Source: Xanthobacteraceae bacterium
GTDB taxonomy: Bacteria; Pseudomonadota; Alphaproteobacteria; Rhizobiales; Xanthobacteraceae
Direction: 5' to 3'
NCBI GenBank assembly: GCA_009694215.1
Contig: SHVN01000012.1
Span: 1-41,325 of the forward strand
Length of the DNA stretch: 41,325 nt
Part shown: positions 1 to 8,596 of the stretch, one piece after another
Layout of the letters: each line of letters opens with the position of its first letter
How positions within the stretch are numbered: the stretch's first letter is position 1
The notes under the pieces: generated by a model
What the model saw: only the letters and a program-made list of their open reading frames with translations
Told to the model about the DNA's origin: nothing
The model's database searches: none
Translations under genes and position numbers: made by a program

Positions 1-286
1 GCCGCGCGGTCCGGCCGGCCAATCCTCGGCGCGCGGCCTTGCAACCGCGGAAGTTTTGAGGCGTTCAATTGCGGAATGCACGGCGCTTTCGGGGTTTGGT
101 GTCGGGAGCGATTTCAATCCATCGCGGGGTGTTGAGGTGTGCTTCGTCATCATGTCGAAATCGCCATGCCGCACGACCGAGGATATGGCAGAGAATGGAT
201 CGTGAATTCTGAAAACACTGGTTTTGCCGCATCCGACCTGTCCACCGGACGAGGTTGCCGTTCGTCGCGAGAGCCGCTAACGCCCC
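1..286. other. Upstream region of hpnN, no gene recognised
   Basis: I see no recognisable gene here. One plus-strand frame stays open from the left edge to a stop near base 210, but its translation resembles no family I know and has no clear coding character. The stretch presumably holds the leader and promoter of hpnN, yet no convincing -35/-10 pair or operator stands out. Confidence 0.4.
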
Positions 287-2929
287 ATGTTGATTTCCGC
301 AGTCAGACACATCGTTGGGCTATGCAACCGCTATTGCTGGACGGTTGTCGCGATCGCCGTGCTGGTCTCTGTCGCTTCGGGCATCTATGCGGCGAAGAAC
401 TTCGCCATCACGACCGACATCAACAAGCTGATTTCCCCGGAACTCGGGTGGCGCCAGCGCGAGCTCGCCTACGAGAAGGCGTTCCCCGGCGCGTTCGGCT
501 CCATCCTGGTGGTGGTCGATGGGCCGACGGCGGAGCTTGTCGCCGAGGCAGGCGATCTGCTGGTGCGCAAGCTTGCCGCGCAGCCCAAGCTGTTTCATGT
601 GGTGCGATCGCTGGACAGCCATCCGTTCTTCGAGAAGAACGCCCTGCTGTTTCAGCCGGAAGCCGATCTCGCCCGCATGACACAGGGGCTCGGCCGGGCC
701 GGCCCGGTCATCGGCGCGCTGGCCGGCGATCCGACGCTCCGCGGCCTGACGCGGGCGCTGTCGTTCGGCCTGCTCGGCGTGCAGAACGGGCAGGCCAAGT
801 TTGAGGATCTGCAGCGCGCGCTGACGATGTCGGCCGACACGGTGGATCAGGTTCTGGCCGGGCAGCCCGCGAGTTTTTCGTGGCGCGTCCTGCTGACCGG
901 GCAGACTCCCAAGTCGAACGAGCTGCGCCACTTCATCGAGGCGCAGCCGATCCTCGATTTCTCCGCGCTGCAGCCCGGGCGCGCTGCGAGCGACGCCATC
1001 CGGGCCGCGGCGTCCGAGCTCAAGCTCGCCTCTGAATACCGGACGCGCGTGCGCCTGACCGGCCCGGTGCCGATGGCGGACGACGAGTTCGGCACCCTGC
1101 AGGAGGGGGCGGTGTTCAACACCGTCGCCACGATCCTTATCGTGCTGGTCATTCTGTGGCTCGCCTTGCGTTCGCCGAGGATCATTCTCGCCGTCTTTCT
1201 CACGCTCGCCGCGGGCTTCGCCGTGACCGCGGCGCTGGGCCTGATGATGGTCGGGGCGCTCAACCTGATCTCGGTGGCCTTCGCCGTGCTCTTCGTCGGC
1301 CTCGGCGTCGATTTCGGCATCCAGTTCGCGGTCCGCTATCGATCCGAGCGCTACAAGGCCGGCGACATGCCGTCGGCGCTGGCGAGCACCGCCGAGAAAA
1401 TCGGCGCGCCGCTGACGCTCGCCGCGGCCGCGGTCGCCGCGGGCTTCCTGTCGTTCTTCCCCACCGACTACAAGGGGGTTTCCGAGCTCGGCCAGATCGC
1501 CGGCGTCGGCATGCTGCTTGCCTATGTCACCAGCATCACCGTGCTGCCCGCGCTGCTGACCATCCTGCACCCGCCCGGCGAGGAAGAGGCAATCGGCTAT
1601 CGGGTGCTGGCGCCGGTCGATCGTTTCCTGGAGAAGCAGCGCTTCTGGGTGATCGGCGGAACCCTGCTGGTGGCGGTGGCGGGGTCGCCGCTGCTCTATT
1701 TCATGACCTTCGATTTCAATCCGATCAATCTGCGCAGCCCCTCCGTCGAATCGGTTTCGACGTTCCTCGAGCTGCGGGCCGATCCGAGCATCGGCGCCAA
1801 CGCCATCAGCGTGGTGCTGCCCAACTCCAACGACATCGACAAGGTCGCCGACCGGCTTCGCAAGGTTCCGGAGGTCGATCACGTCTCGACCCTGCAGGAC
1901 TTCGTACCGGCGGGTCAGGAGCGCAAGCTGCCCTTGATCCGAGGGTTGGCGCGGCAGCTGCAAACGCCGCTGAGCTCGGAAGACACCGCGCGCCCGCCCA
2001 ACGACGCGCAGACCGTCGCGGCGCTGCAGGGCTCGGCCAGCGCGCTCACGCAACTGGCCTCCAAGGCGAGCGGTCCGGGGGCGGACTCGGCCCATCGCCT
2101 GGCTGCGAGCCTGACCAAGCTCGCGGCGGCGGACAAGGACAAGCGCGACGCGGCCGAAGTCGCGTTCACCAGGCCGCTGAAGGTCGCGCTCGGGGAACTG
2201 CGTAACTACCTGCAAGCCGGCCCGGTGTCGCTGCAAAATTTGCCGCAGATGCTGACGCGGCAATGGGTCGCCGAGGATGGACGAACCCGCGTTCAGGCGA
2301 CGCCGAAGGGCGATCCCAACGACAATGAAACGCTGCGACACTTCGCGAGCGCCATCCAGGCGGAGTTTCCCGATGCCGTCGGTACGCCGGTTTCGATCCT
2401 GGAGTCCGGCAAGACCATTGTCAGGGCCTTCACCCACGCCGGCGTGTTCGCGCTTCTGTCCATCGCGATCCTGCTCTGGATCACGCTCGGGCGTTTCGGC
2501 GACATGCTGCTAACGCTGCTGCCGCTGCTGCTGGCGGGGCTTGTGACGCTGGAGGTCTGCGTGCTGATCGGCATGCCGCTCAATTTCGCGAACATCATCT
2601 CCTTGCCGCTGCTGCTCGGCGTCGGCGTCGCCTTCAAGATCTACTACATCATGGCGTGGCGGAACGGGCAGACCAACCTGCTGCAGTCGAGCCTGACGCG
2701 CGCGGTGATCTGGAGCGCGCTCACCACGGCGACCGCGTTCGGCAGCCTCTGGTTGTCGAGCCATCCGGGGACCTCCAGCATGGGCAAGCTGCTGGCGCTT
2801 TCGCTGGTCAGCACCATGTGCGCGGCCGTGCTGTTCCAGCCCGCGCTCATGGGCAAGCCCCGGGAGGCCGAGAAGCCCGTGGAAGCCGACAAGCCCGGGG
2901 AAGAAGCGGAACAGCCCCGCCCGGCCTGA
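287..2929 (+). CDS. hpnN: Hopanoid biosynthesis-associated RND transporter HpnN
   Basis: This 880-residue protein is an MMPL/RND-type inner-membrane transporter. HpnN is known to move hopanoids from the inner to the outer membrane. An N-terminal membrane segment (about residues 17-38) is followed by a periplasmic loop. A first multi-helix MMPL/sterol-sensing-like block lies at about 270-430. A second large periplasmic loop comes next, then a second helical block at about 705-860. The tail is charged and rich in Glu, Lys and Pro. Length and two-repeat layout fit HpnN better than smaller MMPL proteins. The ATG lacks a strong Shine-Dalgarno sequence. No other hopanoid gene is in view, so the transporter appears unlinked from its pathway here. 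Confidence 0.9.
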   Translation: MLISAVRHIVGLCNRYCWTVVAIAVLVSVASGIYAAKNFAITTDINKLISPELGWRQRELAYEKAFPGAFGSILVVVDGPTAELVAEAGDLLVRKLAAQPKLFHVVRSLDSHPFFEKNALLFQPEADLARMTQGLGRAGPVIGALAGDPTLRGLTRALSFGLLGVQNGQAKFEDLQRALTMSADTVDQVLAGQPASFSWRVLLTGQTPKSNELRHFIEAQPILDFSALQPGRAASDAIRAAASELKLASEYRTRVRLTGPVPMADDEFGTLQEGAVFNTVATILIVLVILWLALRSPRIILAVFLTLAAGFAVTAALGLMMVGALNLISVAFAVLFVGLGVDFGIQFAVRYRSERYKAGDMPSALASTAEKIGAPLTLAAAAVAAGFLSFFPTDYKGVSELGQIAGVGMLLAYVTSITVLPALLTILHPPGEEEAIGYRVLAPVDRFLEKQRFWVIGGTLLVAVAGSPLLYFMTFDFNPINLRSPSVESVSTFLELRADPSIGANAISVVLPNSNDIDKVADRLRKVPEVDHVSTLQDFVPAGQERKLPLIRGLARQLQTPLSSEDTARPPNDAQTVAALQGSASALTQLASKASGPGADSAHRLAASLTKLAAADKDKRDAAEVAFTRPLKVALGELRNYLQAGPVSLQNLPQMLTRQWVAEDGRTRVQATPKGDPNDNETLRHFASAIQAEFPDAVGTPVSILESGKTIVRAFTHAGVFALLSIAILLWITLGRFGDMLLTLLPLLLAGLVTLEVCVLIGMPLNFANIISLPLLLGVGVAFKIYYIMAWRNGQTNLLQSSLTRAVIWSALTTATAFGSLWLSSHPGTSSMGKLLALSLVSTMCAAVLFQPALMGKPREAEKPVEADKPGEEAEQPRPA

Positions 2930-3044
2930 GGGTTCTCTTGCCGGCGTAATTGCGGCCGAGCCCGGCGTGCGCCGCGGTGGCATTTGGATTTTTTCTGTTA
3001 GTATCGGATCGGGTAAGTCGCAGGTTGCCGGTTTCCGGGGGCGC

Positions 3045-3710
3045 ATGGATCGGTCCGCATTCGATTTGAGAATGATGAGGCGCTGCGTCGAATTGTCCGC
3101 GGCCGCCGTTCGGCAGGGGGAACTGCCGTTTTCCTGCGTCATCTGTAAGGACGGAGAGATCGTCGCCGAAACGGTCAACCGGGTCGTGGCGGACGGCGAC
3201 GTCACGCGGCACGCCGAGATCATGGCAATCGCGGAGGCGCAGAAGGTTCTCGGCCGCAGCGACCTGTCGGACTGCACGATCTACTCCAGCGTCGAGCCCT
3301 GCCCGATGTGCGCATTCCCGATCCGCGAGACACGGATCGGCCGGGTCGTCTACGCCATCAGTTCGCCGATGATGGGGGGCCTGTCGAAATGGAACGTGCT
3401 GGGCGACAACGAAATCTCCAACGTCATGCCGCAGGTGTTCGGCGACCGGCCCGAGGTTTCCGCGGGCCTGCTCTACGGCGAGGCCGCCGCGGTGTGGCGT
3501 GCCTGGAATCCGATCTTCTGGCTCGGCATCCGCTTCCGCGGCTGTCTCGCCGAAGCGCCGCACGAAAGCGCGTACCGGACGCTGCAAACCGGCGCGCCCG
3601 AGCGCGGCCTGTTTCGCCGGCTGCTGGCGTTCGCATCGCGGGGGTTTGTGCGCCGGCGCCGGGCGGCATCGGCAGCCGTGCAGCCGCAGACAGAATCGAC
3701 CGCTATCTGA
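3045..3710 (+). CDS. Nucleoside/nucleobase deaminase of the cytidine deaminase superfamily
   Basis: A 221-residue zinc-dependent deaminase. The zinc and catalytic motifs are plain: His56-Ala-Glu58 supplies one zinc ligand and the proton shuttle, and Pro85-Cys86-Pro-Met-Cys89 supplies the two cysteine ligands. This is the layout of guanine deaminase, TadA and cytosine deaminase-like enzymes. Substrate cannot be told from sequence; a free base or nucleoside is more likely than tRNA because a C-terminal extension of about 70 residues, Arg-rich at its end, is not typical of TadA. I start at the ATG at 3045 because the preceding 26 codons show no family similarity. The stop codon lies at the edge of a repeat element shared with the converging gene. 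Confidence 0.75.
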   Translation: MDRSAFDLRMMRRCVELSAAAVRQGELPFSCVICKDGEIVAETVNRVVADGDVTRHAEIMAIAEAQKVLGRSDLSDCTIYSSVEPCPMCAFPIRETRIGRVVYAISSPMMGGLSKWNVLGDNEISNVMPQVFGDRPEVSAGLLYGEAAAVWRAWNPIFWLGIRFRGCLAEAPHESAYRTLQTGAPERGLFRRLLAFASRGFVRRRRAASAAVQPQTESTAI

Positions 3711-3783
3711 GCATGATCTTGTCCGGAAACCGGTTCCCACCCTGGATCAAGTCCGGGGCAGGCTTTTTCGGGGTCATGCTCTA
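3709..3783. repeat. Intergenic palindromic repeat, family A (copy 1)
   Basis: About 73 bases containing the segment ggttcccaccctggatcaag. It closely matches 30395-30469, so the two are copies of one dispersed element. The ends (gagcatgat and atcatgctc-like) are inverted relative to each other. The element fills the whole gap between two converging genes and touches both stop codons, so it may act as a bidirectional transcription end or RNA-stabilising stem. Confidence 0.75.
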
Positions 3784-4212
3784 TCTGACCGCGTCGGCTC
3801 CGGCCTGGGCGACCTGCGCGTCCTGGTGAGACTGGACGCCCGACACGCCGATCGCGCCGATTACCTTGCCGCCGGAAACGATCGGCACCCCGCCTTCGGC
3901 GACGCTTGCGCCGAACGTCAGAACCCGCAGGCCCACGCCGCCGCCGGCCACCGCATCCTCGAACACCTTGGTGGGCCGGCGGAACTCGGCCGCGGTGCGC
4001 GCCTTCTGCTCGGCGATGCGGACGGAGGAAAGCTGCGCATTGTCGAGCCGGTGCAGCATCACGAGGTTGGCGCCGGAATCGACGATCGCGATGGCGACGC
4101 CCCAGTTGTTTTTCGTTGCCTCCGCTTCAGCGGCGGCCATCGCCTTCTTCGCGGCGTCGATCGAAATCGGCGCGCCGTAGGGCGTACCGGGCGGTGCGGC
4201 TTGCTGGGCCAT
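3781..4212 (-). CDS. GlcG/HbpS family protein
   Basis: A 143-residue single-domain protein of the GlcG/HbpS (DUF336) family, which includes heme-binding and glycolate-operon proteins. Typical features are the Gly-Val-Ala-Ile-Ala-Ile-Val-Asp segment near residue 40, a Gly-rich stretch near 90 and the closing Gly-Val-Ser-Gly segment. I use the ATG at 4212, preceded by an AAGAAGGA ribosome site. It lies 14 bases downstream of the DapA-family gene and is probably co-transcribed with it. GlcG-type proteins are often found in operons for small hydroxyacid or aromatic catabolism, but their biochemical role is poorly defined, and I assign none here. Confidence 0.8.
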   Translation of the reverse strand: MAQQAAPPGTPYGAPISIDAAKKAMAAAEAEATKNNWGVAIAIVDSGANLVMLHRLDNAQLSSVRIAEQKARTAAEFRRPTKVFEDAVAGGGVGLRVLTFGASVAEGGVPIVSGGKVIGAIGVSGVQSHQDAQVAQAGADAVR

Positions 4213-4226
4213 TTTCAATGTCCTTC

Positions 4227-5138
4227 TTACGCGGCTGCGGCCTTGAAGCGGGGCGCCAGCACGGTGTTCTTCAACGTGGCGGCGAGCGCCGTCATCTCGT
4301 CGCGGCTGAGCGGCGAATAGGGCGGGTAGGGCTCGCCGGCCGGAATGCCGATCAGGTTCATCGCAGCCTTCATGGCGGGCGCGAGCCCCCGGTGCATCCA
4401 CTTCGCGGGAAACAGCGCGAACTGAAGCTGGATTTCCGCCGCGCGCTCGTAGTCTTTCGCCACGAAGGCGTCGATCACCGCGCGGGCGATCTCGGAGCCG
4501 GGCGGCGGCATGGTCGCGCCCGAGCCGCCGAGCTGCAGGGTCGCCAGCAGCATTTGCATGGTGGTGAAATAGCGTGCGTGTCCGGCGCGGTCGATCTCGA
4601 CGATCAGCCGCGACACGCGGGCGAGATCGCGCGAGCTTTCCTTGATGAGCTGCACCTGCGGCAGCTTGGCGAGAGCGATGGTGTCGGGGATCGAGACGTC
4701 GGCGCCGGGGCCGGGATTGAGATAGAGCGTGATCGGCAATTTGGTCTCGCGGCCGATTGCCTCGAAATAGGCGATGAGGTCGGCCTGCGTCGGCGGGCCG
4801 GCGAAGGGGCGCAGCGGCGCGAGAAGCTGCACGGCCGCGGCGCCGAGACGCTCGGCGTCATGGGCAAGCTCGATGGCGGTCCTGAACGAGGCGTGCGAGA
4901 TGCCGACCATCACCGGCACGCGCCCGTCGACCAGCTCGATGGTGCGGCGGATCAGCGCCTTGCGCTCGTCGAGGCTGAGGTAGGTGTATTCCTGGGTCTC
5001 GACGCCGGCGGCAACCACCATGGTGGCGCGGCAGTCCTTCACGACGTAGTCGATCTGGCGGGCGAGGCCGGCTTCATCGACATTGAGGTCGGATGTGAAG
5101 GGGGTCAGCGGCGCGACGATCAGTCCGGGTGTCTGCAT
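4227..5138 (-). CDS. Dihydrodipicolinate synthase (DapA) family lyase/aldolase
   Basis: A 303-residue class I aldolase-fold enzyme. Lys166 in Leu-Ile-Lys-Glu-Ser-Ser is the expected Schiff-base lysine, and Tyr139 in Leu-Tyr-Leu-Asn-Pro is the expected proton-relay tyrosine. The usual Gly-Thr-Thr-Gly-Glu pyruvate-carboxylate motif is altered to Gly-Val-Glu-Thr-Gln-Glu at 45-50. It is therefore probably a catabolic family member (aldolase or hydratase-aldolase acting on a 2-oxo acid) rather than the lysine-biosynthesis enzyme. The ATG at 5138 follows a GGGAGAA ribosome site. It leads a two-gene unit with the GlcG-family gene and is divergent from the flavin monooxygenase at 5269. Confidence 0.85.
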   Translation of the reverse strand: MQTPGLIVAPLTPFTSDLNVDEAGLARQIDYVVKDCRATMVVAAGVETQEYTYLSLDERKALIRRTIELVDGRVPVMVGISHASFRTAIELAHDAERLGAAAVQLLAPLRPFAGPPTQADLIAYFEAIGRETKLPITLYLNPGPGADVSIPDTIALAKLPQVQLIKESSRDLARVSRLIVEIDRAGHARYFTTMQMLLATLQLGGSGATMPPPGSEIARAVIDAFVAKDYERAAEIQLQFALFPAKWMHRGLAPAMKAAMNLIGIPAGEPYPPYSPLSRDEMTALAATLKNTVLAPRFKAAAA

Positions 5139-5268
5139 GGGGGTTCTCCCTACGTTCGTTGAATAGTGATATAGCCCGATTGCATTCATTGCTACCGGGG
5201 ATCGGCTTGATCTTTGCGCCACGGCCAGCAACGCTGCGGTGCAAAAGCGCGAGGGGCGGAAACGATCC

Positions 5269-6738
5269 ATGCTGCTGACCGGCGACGAATATCTCGAAAG
5301 CATCCGCGACGGGCGGCGGGTCTATGTCGGCAGCGAGCGGGTCGACGACGTGACCACGCATCCGGCGTTCCGCAACGCCGCGCGCTCCTTCGCCATGATC
5401 TACGACAAAAAACGCGCGCCCGAGAACCGCGATGTGATGACCTTCGAGGAAGACGGCGAGACTTTCTCCAGCTATTTTCTGTTGCCGCGCACGCGCGAAG
5501 ACCTGCAGAAGCGGTTCGAGACGCACCGCCGCGTCGCCTCCTGGACATACGGGCTGCTTGGCCGGTCGCCCGACAACTTCCCGAGCTACGTGAGCGGTCT
5601 CGTGATGGACCCGGCGATGTTCGACCGCATCCGGCCGGGCTTCGGCGACAACATCCGGAACTACTACAGGTACATGCGGAGCAACGACATCTTCGCCTCG
5701 CACGCCGTGACCAATCCGCAGGGCTGGCGGATGGCGGACCCGAAGAACACCGACAAGCGGCCGTCGCCGACCTTGCGCGTGGTGGCCGAGGACGACGCGG
5801 GCGTCACCATCAACGGCCTGAAGATGCTCGGCACCGCGACCGCGTTCTGCCACGAGACCTGGTGCGGCAATCTCCAGCCGGTGGCGCCGGGGCAGGAAAA
5901 AGAGTCGATCACCTGCGTGGTGCCGCTGAATGCGCCGGGGGTGAGCATCTGGTCGCGCAAGCCTTACGAGAAATACGCGGTGAGCGAGTTCGACAATCCG
6001 CTCGCCAGCCGGTTCGACGAGAATGACGCGGCGGTGCTGTTCGAGAACGTGCACGTGCCGTGGGAGCGCGTGTTCTGTCACGACAATGTCGAGATGACGA
6101 GGGCGATCTACATGCGCACGCCCGGCCACGCAATGGCCAACCACCAGGCCAATGTGCGTTTCCTGGAGAAGCTCAAGCTGATCGTAGGCATCGCCGGCAA
6201 GGTCGCCGACATCAACGGCGCGCGCAACGTGCCCGCGGTGCAGTTCACGCTCGGACGGCTCGCGGCGATGGAGGCGACGCTGGAAGGCCTCATCATGGGG
6301 CAGATCAACAGCGGCGAGGCCCATCCGAACGACTATCACACCGTCAACCGCCGTTATGTCTATGCGGCGCTGCACTGGTGCAGCACCCATTACGCGGAAA
6401 TCTGTGACACGGTCCGCGAATTGATGGGGGCGGGCGTGTTCCAGATGCCGGCCGACGTTTCCGTGCTCAAGGATGAAAAGCTGCGCGAGACCTTCGAGAC
6501 TTACTGGTCGGTGCCGGGACAATCGGCCGAGGGGCGCATGAAGCTTCTCAACCTGGCCTGGGATCTGCTCGGCTCGGATTTCGCCGGGCGCCATATGCAG
6601 TACGAGAAGTTCTATGCCGGGCCGGGCTTCGTGATGAACAGCTACAGCTACGGCTCCGGGCCCTGGGGAGAATGGGAAGGCCGGGTCGACGAGCTGCTGG
6701 CGAGTTACGAAGCACCGGACGCAACGCCGAAAAAGTAA
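5269..6738 (+). CDS. 4-hydroxyphenylacetate 3-hydroxylase (HpaB) family flavin monooxygenase, oxygenase component
   Basis: A 489-residue member of the HpaB/PvcC family: FADH2-dependent two-component monooxygenases with an acyl-CoA-dehydrogenase-like fold that hydroxylate phenols. The segment around residues 140-155 (Ser-His-Ala-Val-Thr-Asn-Pro-Gln) corresponds to the family's conserved substrate/FAD-contact His-x-x-x-x-Pro-Gln motif. The related 4-hydroxybutyryl-CoA dehydratase would need clustered iron-sulfur cysteines, which I do not see. No HpaC-type flavin reductase gene is in the window, so reduced flavin must come from elsewhere. I take the ATG at 5269; a GTG at 5239 is possible. It lies upstream of a TRAP transporter, suggesting the transported acid may be its substrate. 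Confidence 0.82.
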   Translation: MLLTGDEYLESIRDGRRVYVGSERVDDVTTHPAFRNAARSFAMIYDKKRAPENRDVMTFEEDGETFSSYFLLPRTREDLQKRFETHRRVASWTYGLLGRSPDNFPSYVSGLVMDPAMFDRIRPGFGDNIRNYYRYMRSNDIFASHAVTNPQGWRMADPKNTDKRPSPTLRVVAEDDAGVTINGLKMLGTATAFCHETWCGNLQPVAPGQEKESITCVVPLNAPGVSIWSRKPYEKYAVSEFDNPLASRFDENDAAVLFENVHVPWERVFCHDNVEMTRAIYMRTPGHAMANHQANVRFLEKLKLIVGIAGKVADINGARNVPAVQFTLGRLAAMEATLEGLIMGQINSGEAHPNDYHTVNRRYVYAALHWCSTHYAEICDTVRELMGAGVFQMPADVSVLKDEKLRETFETYWSVPGQSAEGRMKLLNLAWDLLGSDFAGRHMQYEKFYAGPGFVMNSYSYGSGPWGEWEGRVDELLASYEAPDATPKK

Positions 6739-6900
6739 GCAGCTCTCCGCGATCTTATGACGCCAACGGGGCTTGGCCCTAGGGGCTGGTCAGGGTTTCA
6801 ACCCTATGCGATGCTTTTGCGTATCGCTGCCGGCACCAAGATCAAAGCCATTCGAGTCCGAGAGATTCGGTGCCCGGTCATCACGCAGGGGAGGCTGAAA

Positions 6901-7920
6901 ATGCGGAAAACCCGAAACTTGTTGCTCGCGACGATGGGCATGGCCCTCGTCGGAGGGATGCTGGCGCCGGCTCCGGCCACCGCGCAGCAGGCCCCTTCGG
7001 TGATGAAGCTGTCGACGGCGACGCTCAACGACACGCAGCACGAATATCTCAAGCGCTTCGCGGCCGCGGTCGAGAAGGACTCGGGCGGCCGCATCAAGGG
7101 CGAGGTCTATCCCGCGAGCCAGCTCGGCCCGATCCCGCGGCAGATCGAAGGCGTGCAGTTCGGATCGATCCAAGGCTGGATGGGCCCGCCGGAATTCCTG
7201 GTCGGCGTCGACGTCCGTTTTGAAGCGCTGAGTTCACCCGGCCTGTTCTCCAGCCATGCTCAATCCGAGCGCGTCATCAGCGACCCGGTCGTGCAGAAGA
7301 TGCTGTTCGGTCTGGGCGAAGCGAAGGGCCTGGAAGGCGCGGGCCTCGCTCCGATCGGGCCGTCGTCGATCGTGATGCGCAAGGAGGTCAAGACCCTCGC
7401 CGACCTGAAGGGGTCGAAAATCCGCGTGCTCGCGTCGCCGTTCCAGCTCGAACTGATCCGCCGCATGGACGCCTCGCCGGTGGCGATGACCCTGGCCGAC
7501 GTGCTGCCGGGAATTCAGCAGGGCGCGATCGACGGCGCGCTCGGAGTCATCACGGTTTGGACGCCGTTCCAGTATCAGGACGCGGCGAAATACGTGATGG
7601 AGAACGACCAGCCATACGTCAGTTCGATCCTGGTGCTGAGCAAGCGCTGGCTCGCGACGCTGCCGCCGGACCTGCAGAAGATCGTCCGCGATAATTGCAC
7701 CAAGCTCAACAAGGAAATCCTGCCGTTCGTGTCGGAGTTCTTCACGAAGCAGACCGAAGTCTGGAAGAGCAAGGGCGGCATCATGGTCTCGCCGCCGGCG
7801 GCGGAGAAGGCCGCGATGCTGGCGAAGGTCTCCACCATCGCCACCGACCTGTCGAAGGACAAGCCGGAACTGGCCGCCGCGGTGAAGGTGGTGTTCGACT
7901 CGGCCGCCCGCAACAAGTAG
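6901..7920 (+). CDS. dctP: TRAP transporter solute receptor, DctP family
   Basis: A 339-residue periplasmic receptor of a tripartite ATP-independent periplasmic transporter. It has a signal peptide (Arg/Lys start, hydrophobic core, likely cut after Ala-Thr-Ala near residue 28). The mature protein has the DctP pattern, including the Lys-Ile-Arg-Val segment whose Arg normally clamps a substrate carboxylate. The ATG at 6901 is preceded by AGGGGAGG. The dctQ and dctM genes follow, so this is a complete system. The 162-base gap from the monooxygenase gene probably holds its own promoter or leader; it contains several GC-rich inverted stretches but no element I can name. Confidence 0.9.
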   Translation: MRKTRNLLLATMGMALVGGMLAPAPATAQQAPSVMKLSTATLNDTQHEYLKRFAAAVEKDSGGRIKGEVYPASQLGPIPRQIEGVQFGSIQGWMGPPEFLVGVDVRFEALSSPGLFSSHAQSERVISDPVVQKMLFGLGEAKGLEGAGLAPIGPSSIVMRKEVKTLADLKGSKIRVLASPFQLELIRRMDASPVAMTLADVLPGIQQGAIDGALGVITVWTPFQYQDAAKYVMENDQPYVSSILVLSKRWLATLPPDLQKIVRDNCTKLNKEILPFVSEFFTKQTEVWKSKGGIMVSPPAAEKAAMLAKVSTIATDLSKDKPELAAAVKVVFDSAARNK

Positions 7921-8015
7921 CGCTCGGTGCCGGCCGCCGGTGCCATCGCGGTGCGATGCATCGGCGGCGGGGCGGCTGCGAGGTTCGAAAAGGGGGGCGC
8001 GAGGGTGATTTGGGA

Positions 8016-8519
8016 ATGACCGATCTCGTGCTTGGGGGCGTGCGCGCGTTCGTCAACATGCTCCGCATCATCGCGGGCGTGCTGCTTCTCTTGAGCGTCA
8101 CACTCAATTTCGTCAACGTCATCGCGCGCTATTTCTTCAACGCCTCCTTCCACTGGGCGGAGGAGTCGATGCTGTTCCTTATGGTCGGCTGCGTGTTTCT
8201 GGGCAACGGCGTCGTGTCCTGGACCGGCCGGCAGATCCGGATGGACGTGATCGTCGGGATGATGCCCGCGAGGCTGCGCGATGCCATCAATCTCGGCGCC
8301 GAGCTCGTCTTTATCGCGACCGCCCTGATCATCGTGTATTACGCCTCGCCCGTGATCCGCGATCTGTACTCCTTCGACCAGCGCAGCCAGTCGGCGGAAA
8401 TTCCCATGTACATCCCACAATCCCTGGTCCCCATCGGCCTGTCGATCATGGCGCTCCTGGTGGTGGTGCGGCTCATCACCGGCGGCGAGCCGGACACATC
8501 CGGAAAGTCGGGTCACTGA
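8016..8519 (+). CDS. dctQ: TRAP transporter small permease subunit, DctQ family
   Basis: A 167-residue membrane protein with four predicted hydrophobic segments (about 16-38, 48-66, 88-108 and 130-150). The Trp-Ala-Glu-Glu motif near 47, after the Asn-Val-Ile-Ala-Arg-Tyr segment, is characteristic of DctQ proteins. It pairs with DctM to form the sodium-coupled TRAP membrane unit. I choose the ATG at 8016 because the upstream open frame has no family similarity and overlaps the dctP end. It sits between dctP and dctM on the same strand. Confidence 0.88.
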   Translation: MTDLVLGGVRAFVNMLRIIAGVLLLLSVTLNFVNVIARYFFNASFHWAEESMLFLMVGCVFLGNGVVSWTGRQIRMDVIVGMMPARLRDAINLGAELVFIATALIIVYYASPVIRDLYSFDQRSQSAEIPMYIPQSLVPIGLSIMALLVVVRLITGGEPDTSGKSGH

Positions 8520-8536
8520 CCGGTCCAATCGCAAAC

Positions 8537-8596
8537 CGCAAAACTTCAGAGAACGCTTCCCGGAAAGCTTCCAAGTAAATTTCCAAGAAAGTTTCC
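8537..8596 (+). repeat. 12-base tandem repeat immediately before dctM
   Basis: Four clear 12-base units lie head to tail at 8549-8560, 8561-8572, 8573-8584 and 8585-8596, and the last ends directly at the dctM ATG. All follow the loose consensus nnGAAAGCTTCC; for example the second is cggaaagcttcc and the fourth aagaaagtttcc. A weaker fifth unit lies at 8537-8548. No Shine-Dalgarno sequence is visible in front of dctM, so the array occupies the place of the translation-initiation region. A TAA in the third unit stops in-frame read-through. Confidence 0.7.

Noticed and set aside
320-2437. Very long minus-strand open frame opposite hpnN
   Set aside because: Its translation is Arg/Gln/Gly-rich without family features; it is a GC-driven shadow of hpnN.
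5269-6738. 4-hydroxybutyryl-CoA dehydratase instead of HpaB-type monooxygenase
   Set aside because: Length fits, but the cysteine set for the iron-sulfur cluster is not apparent.
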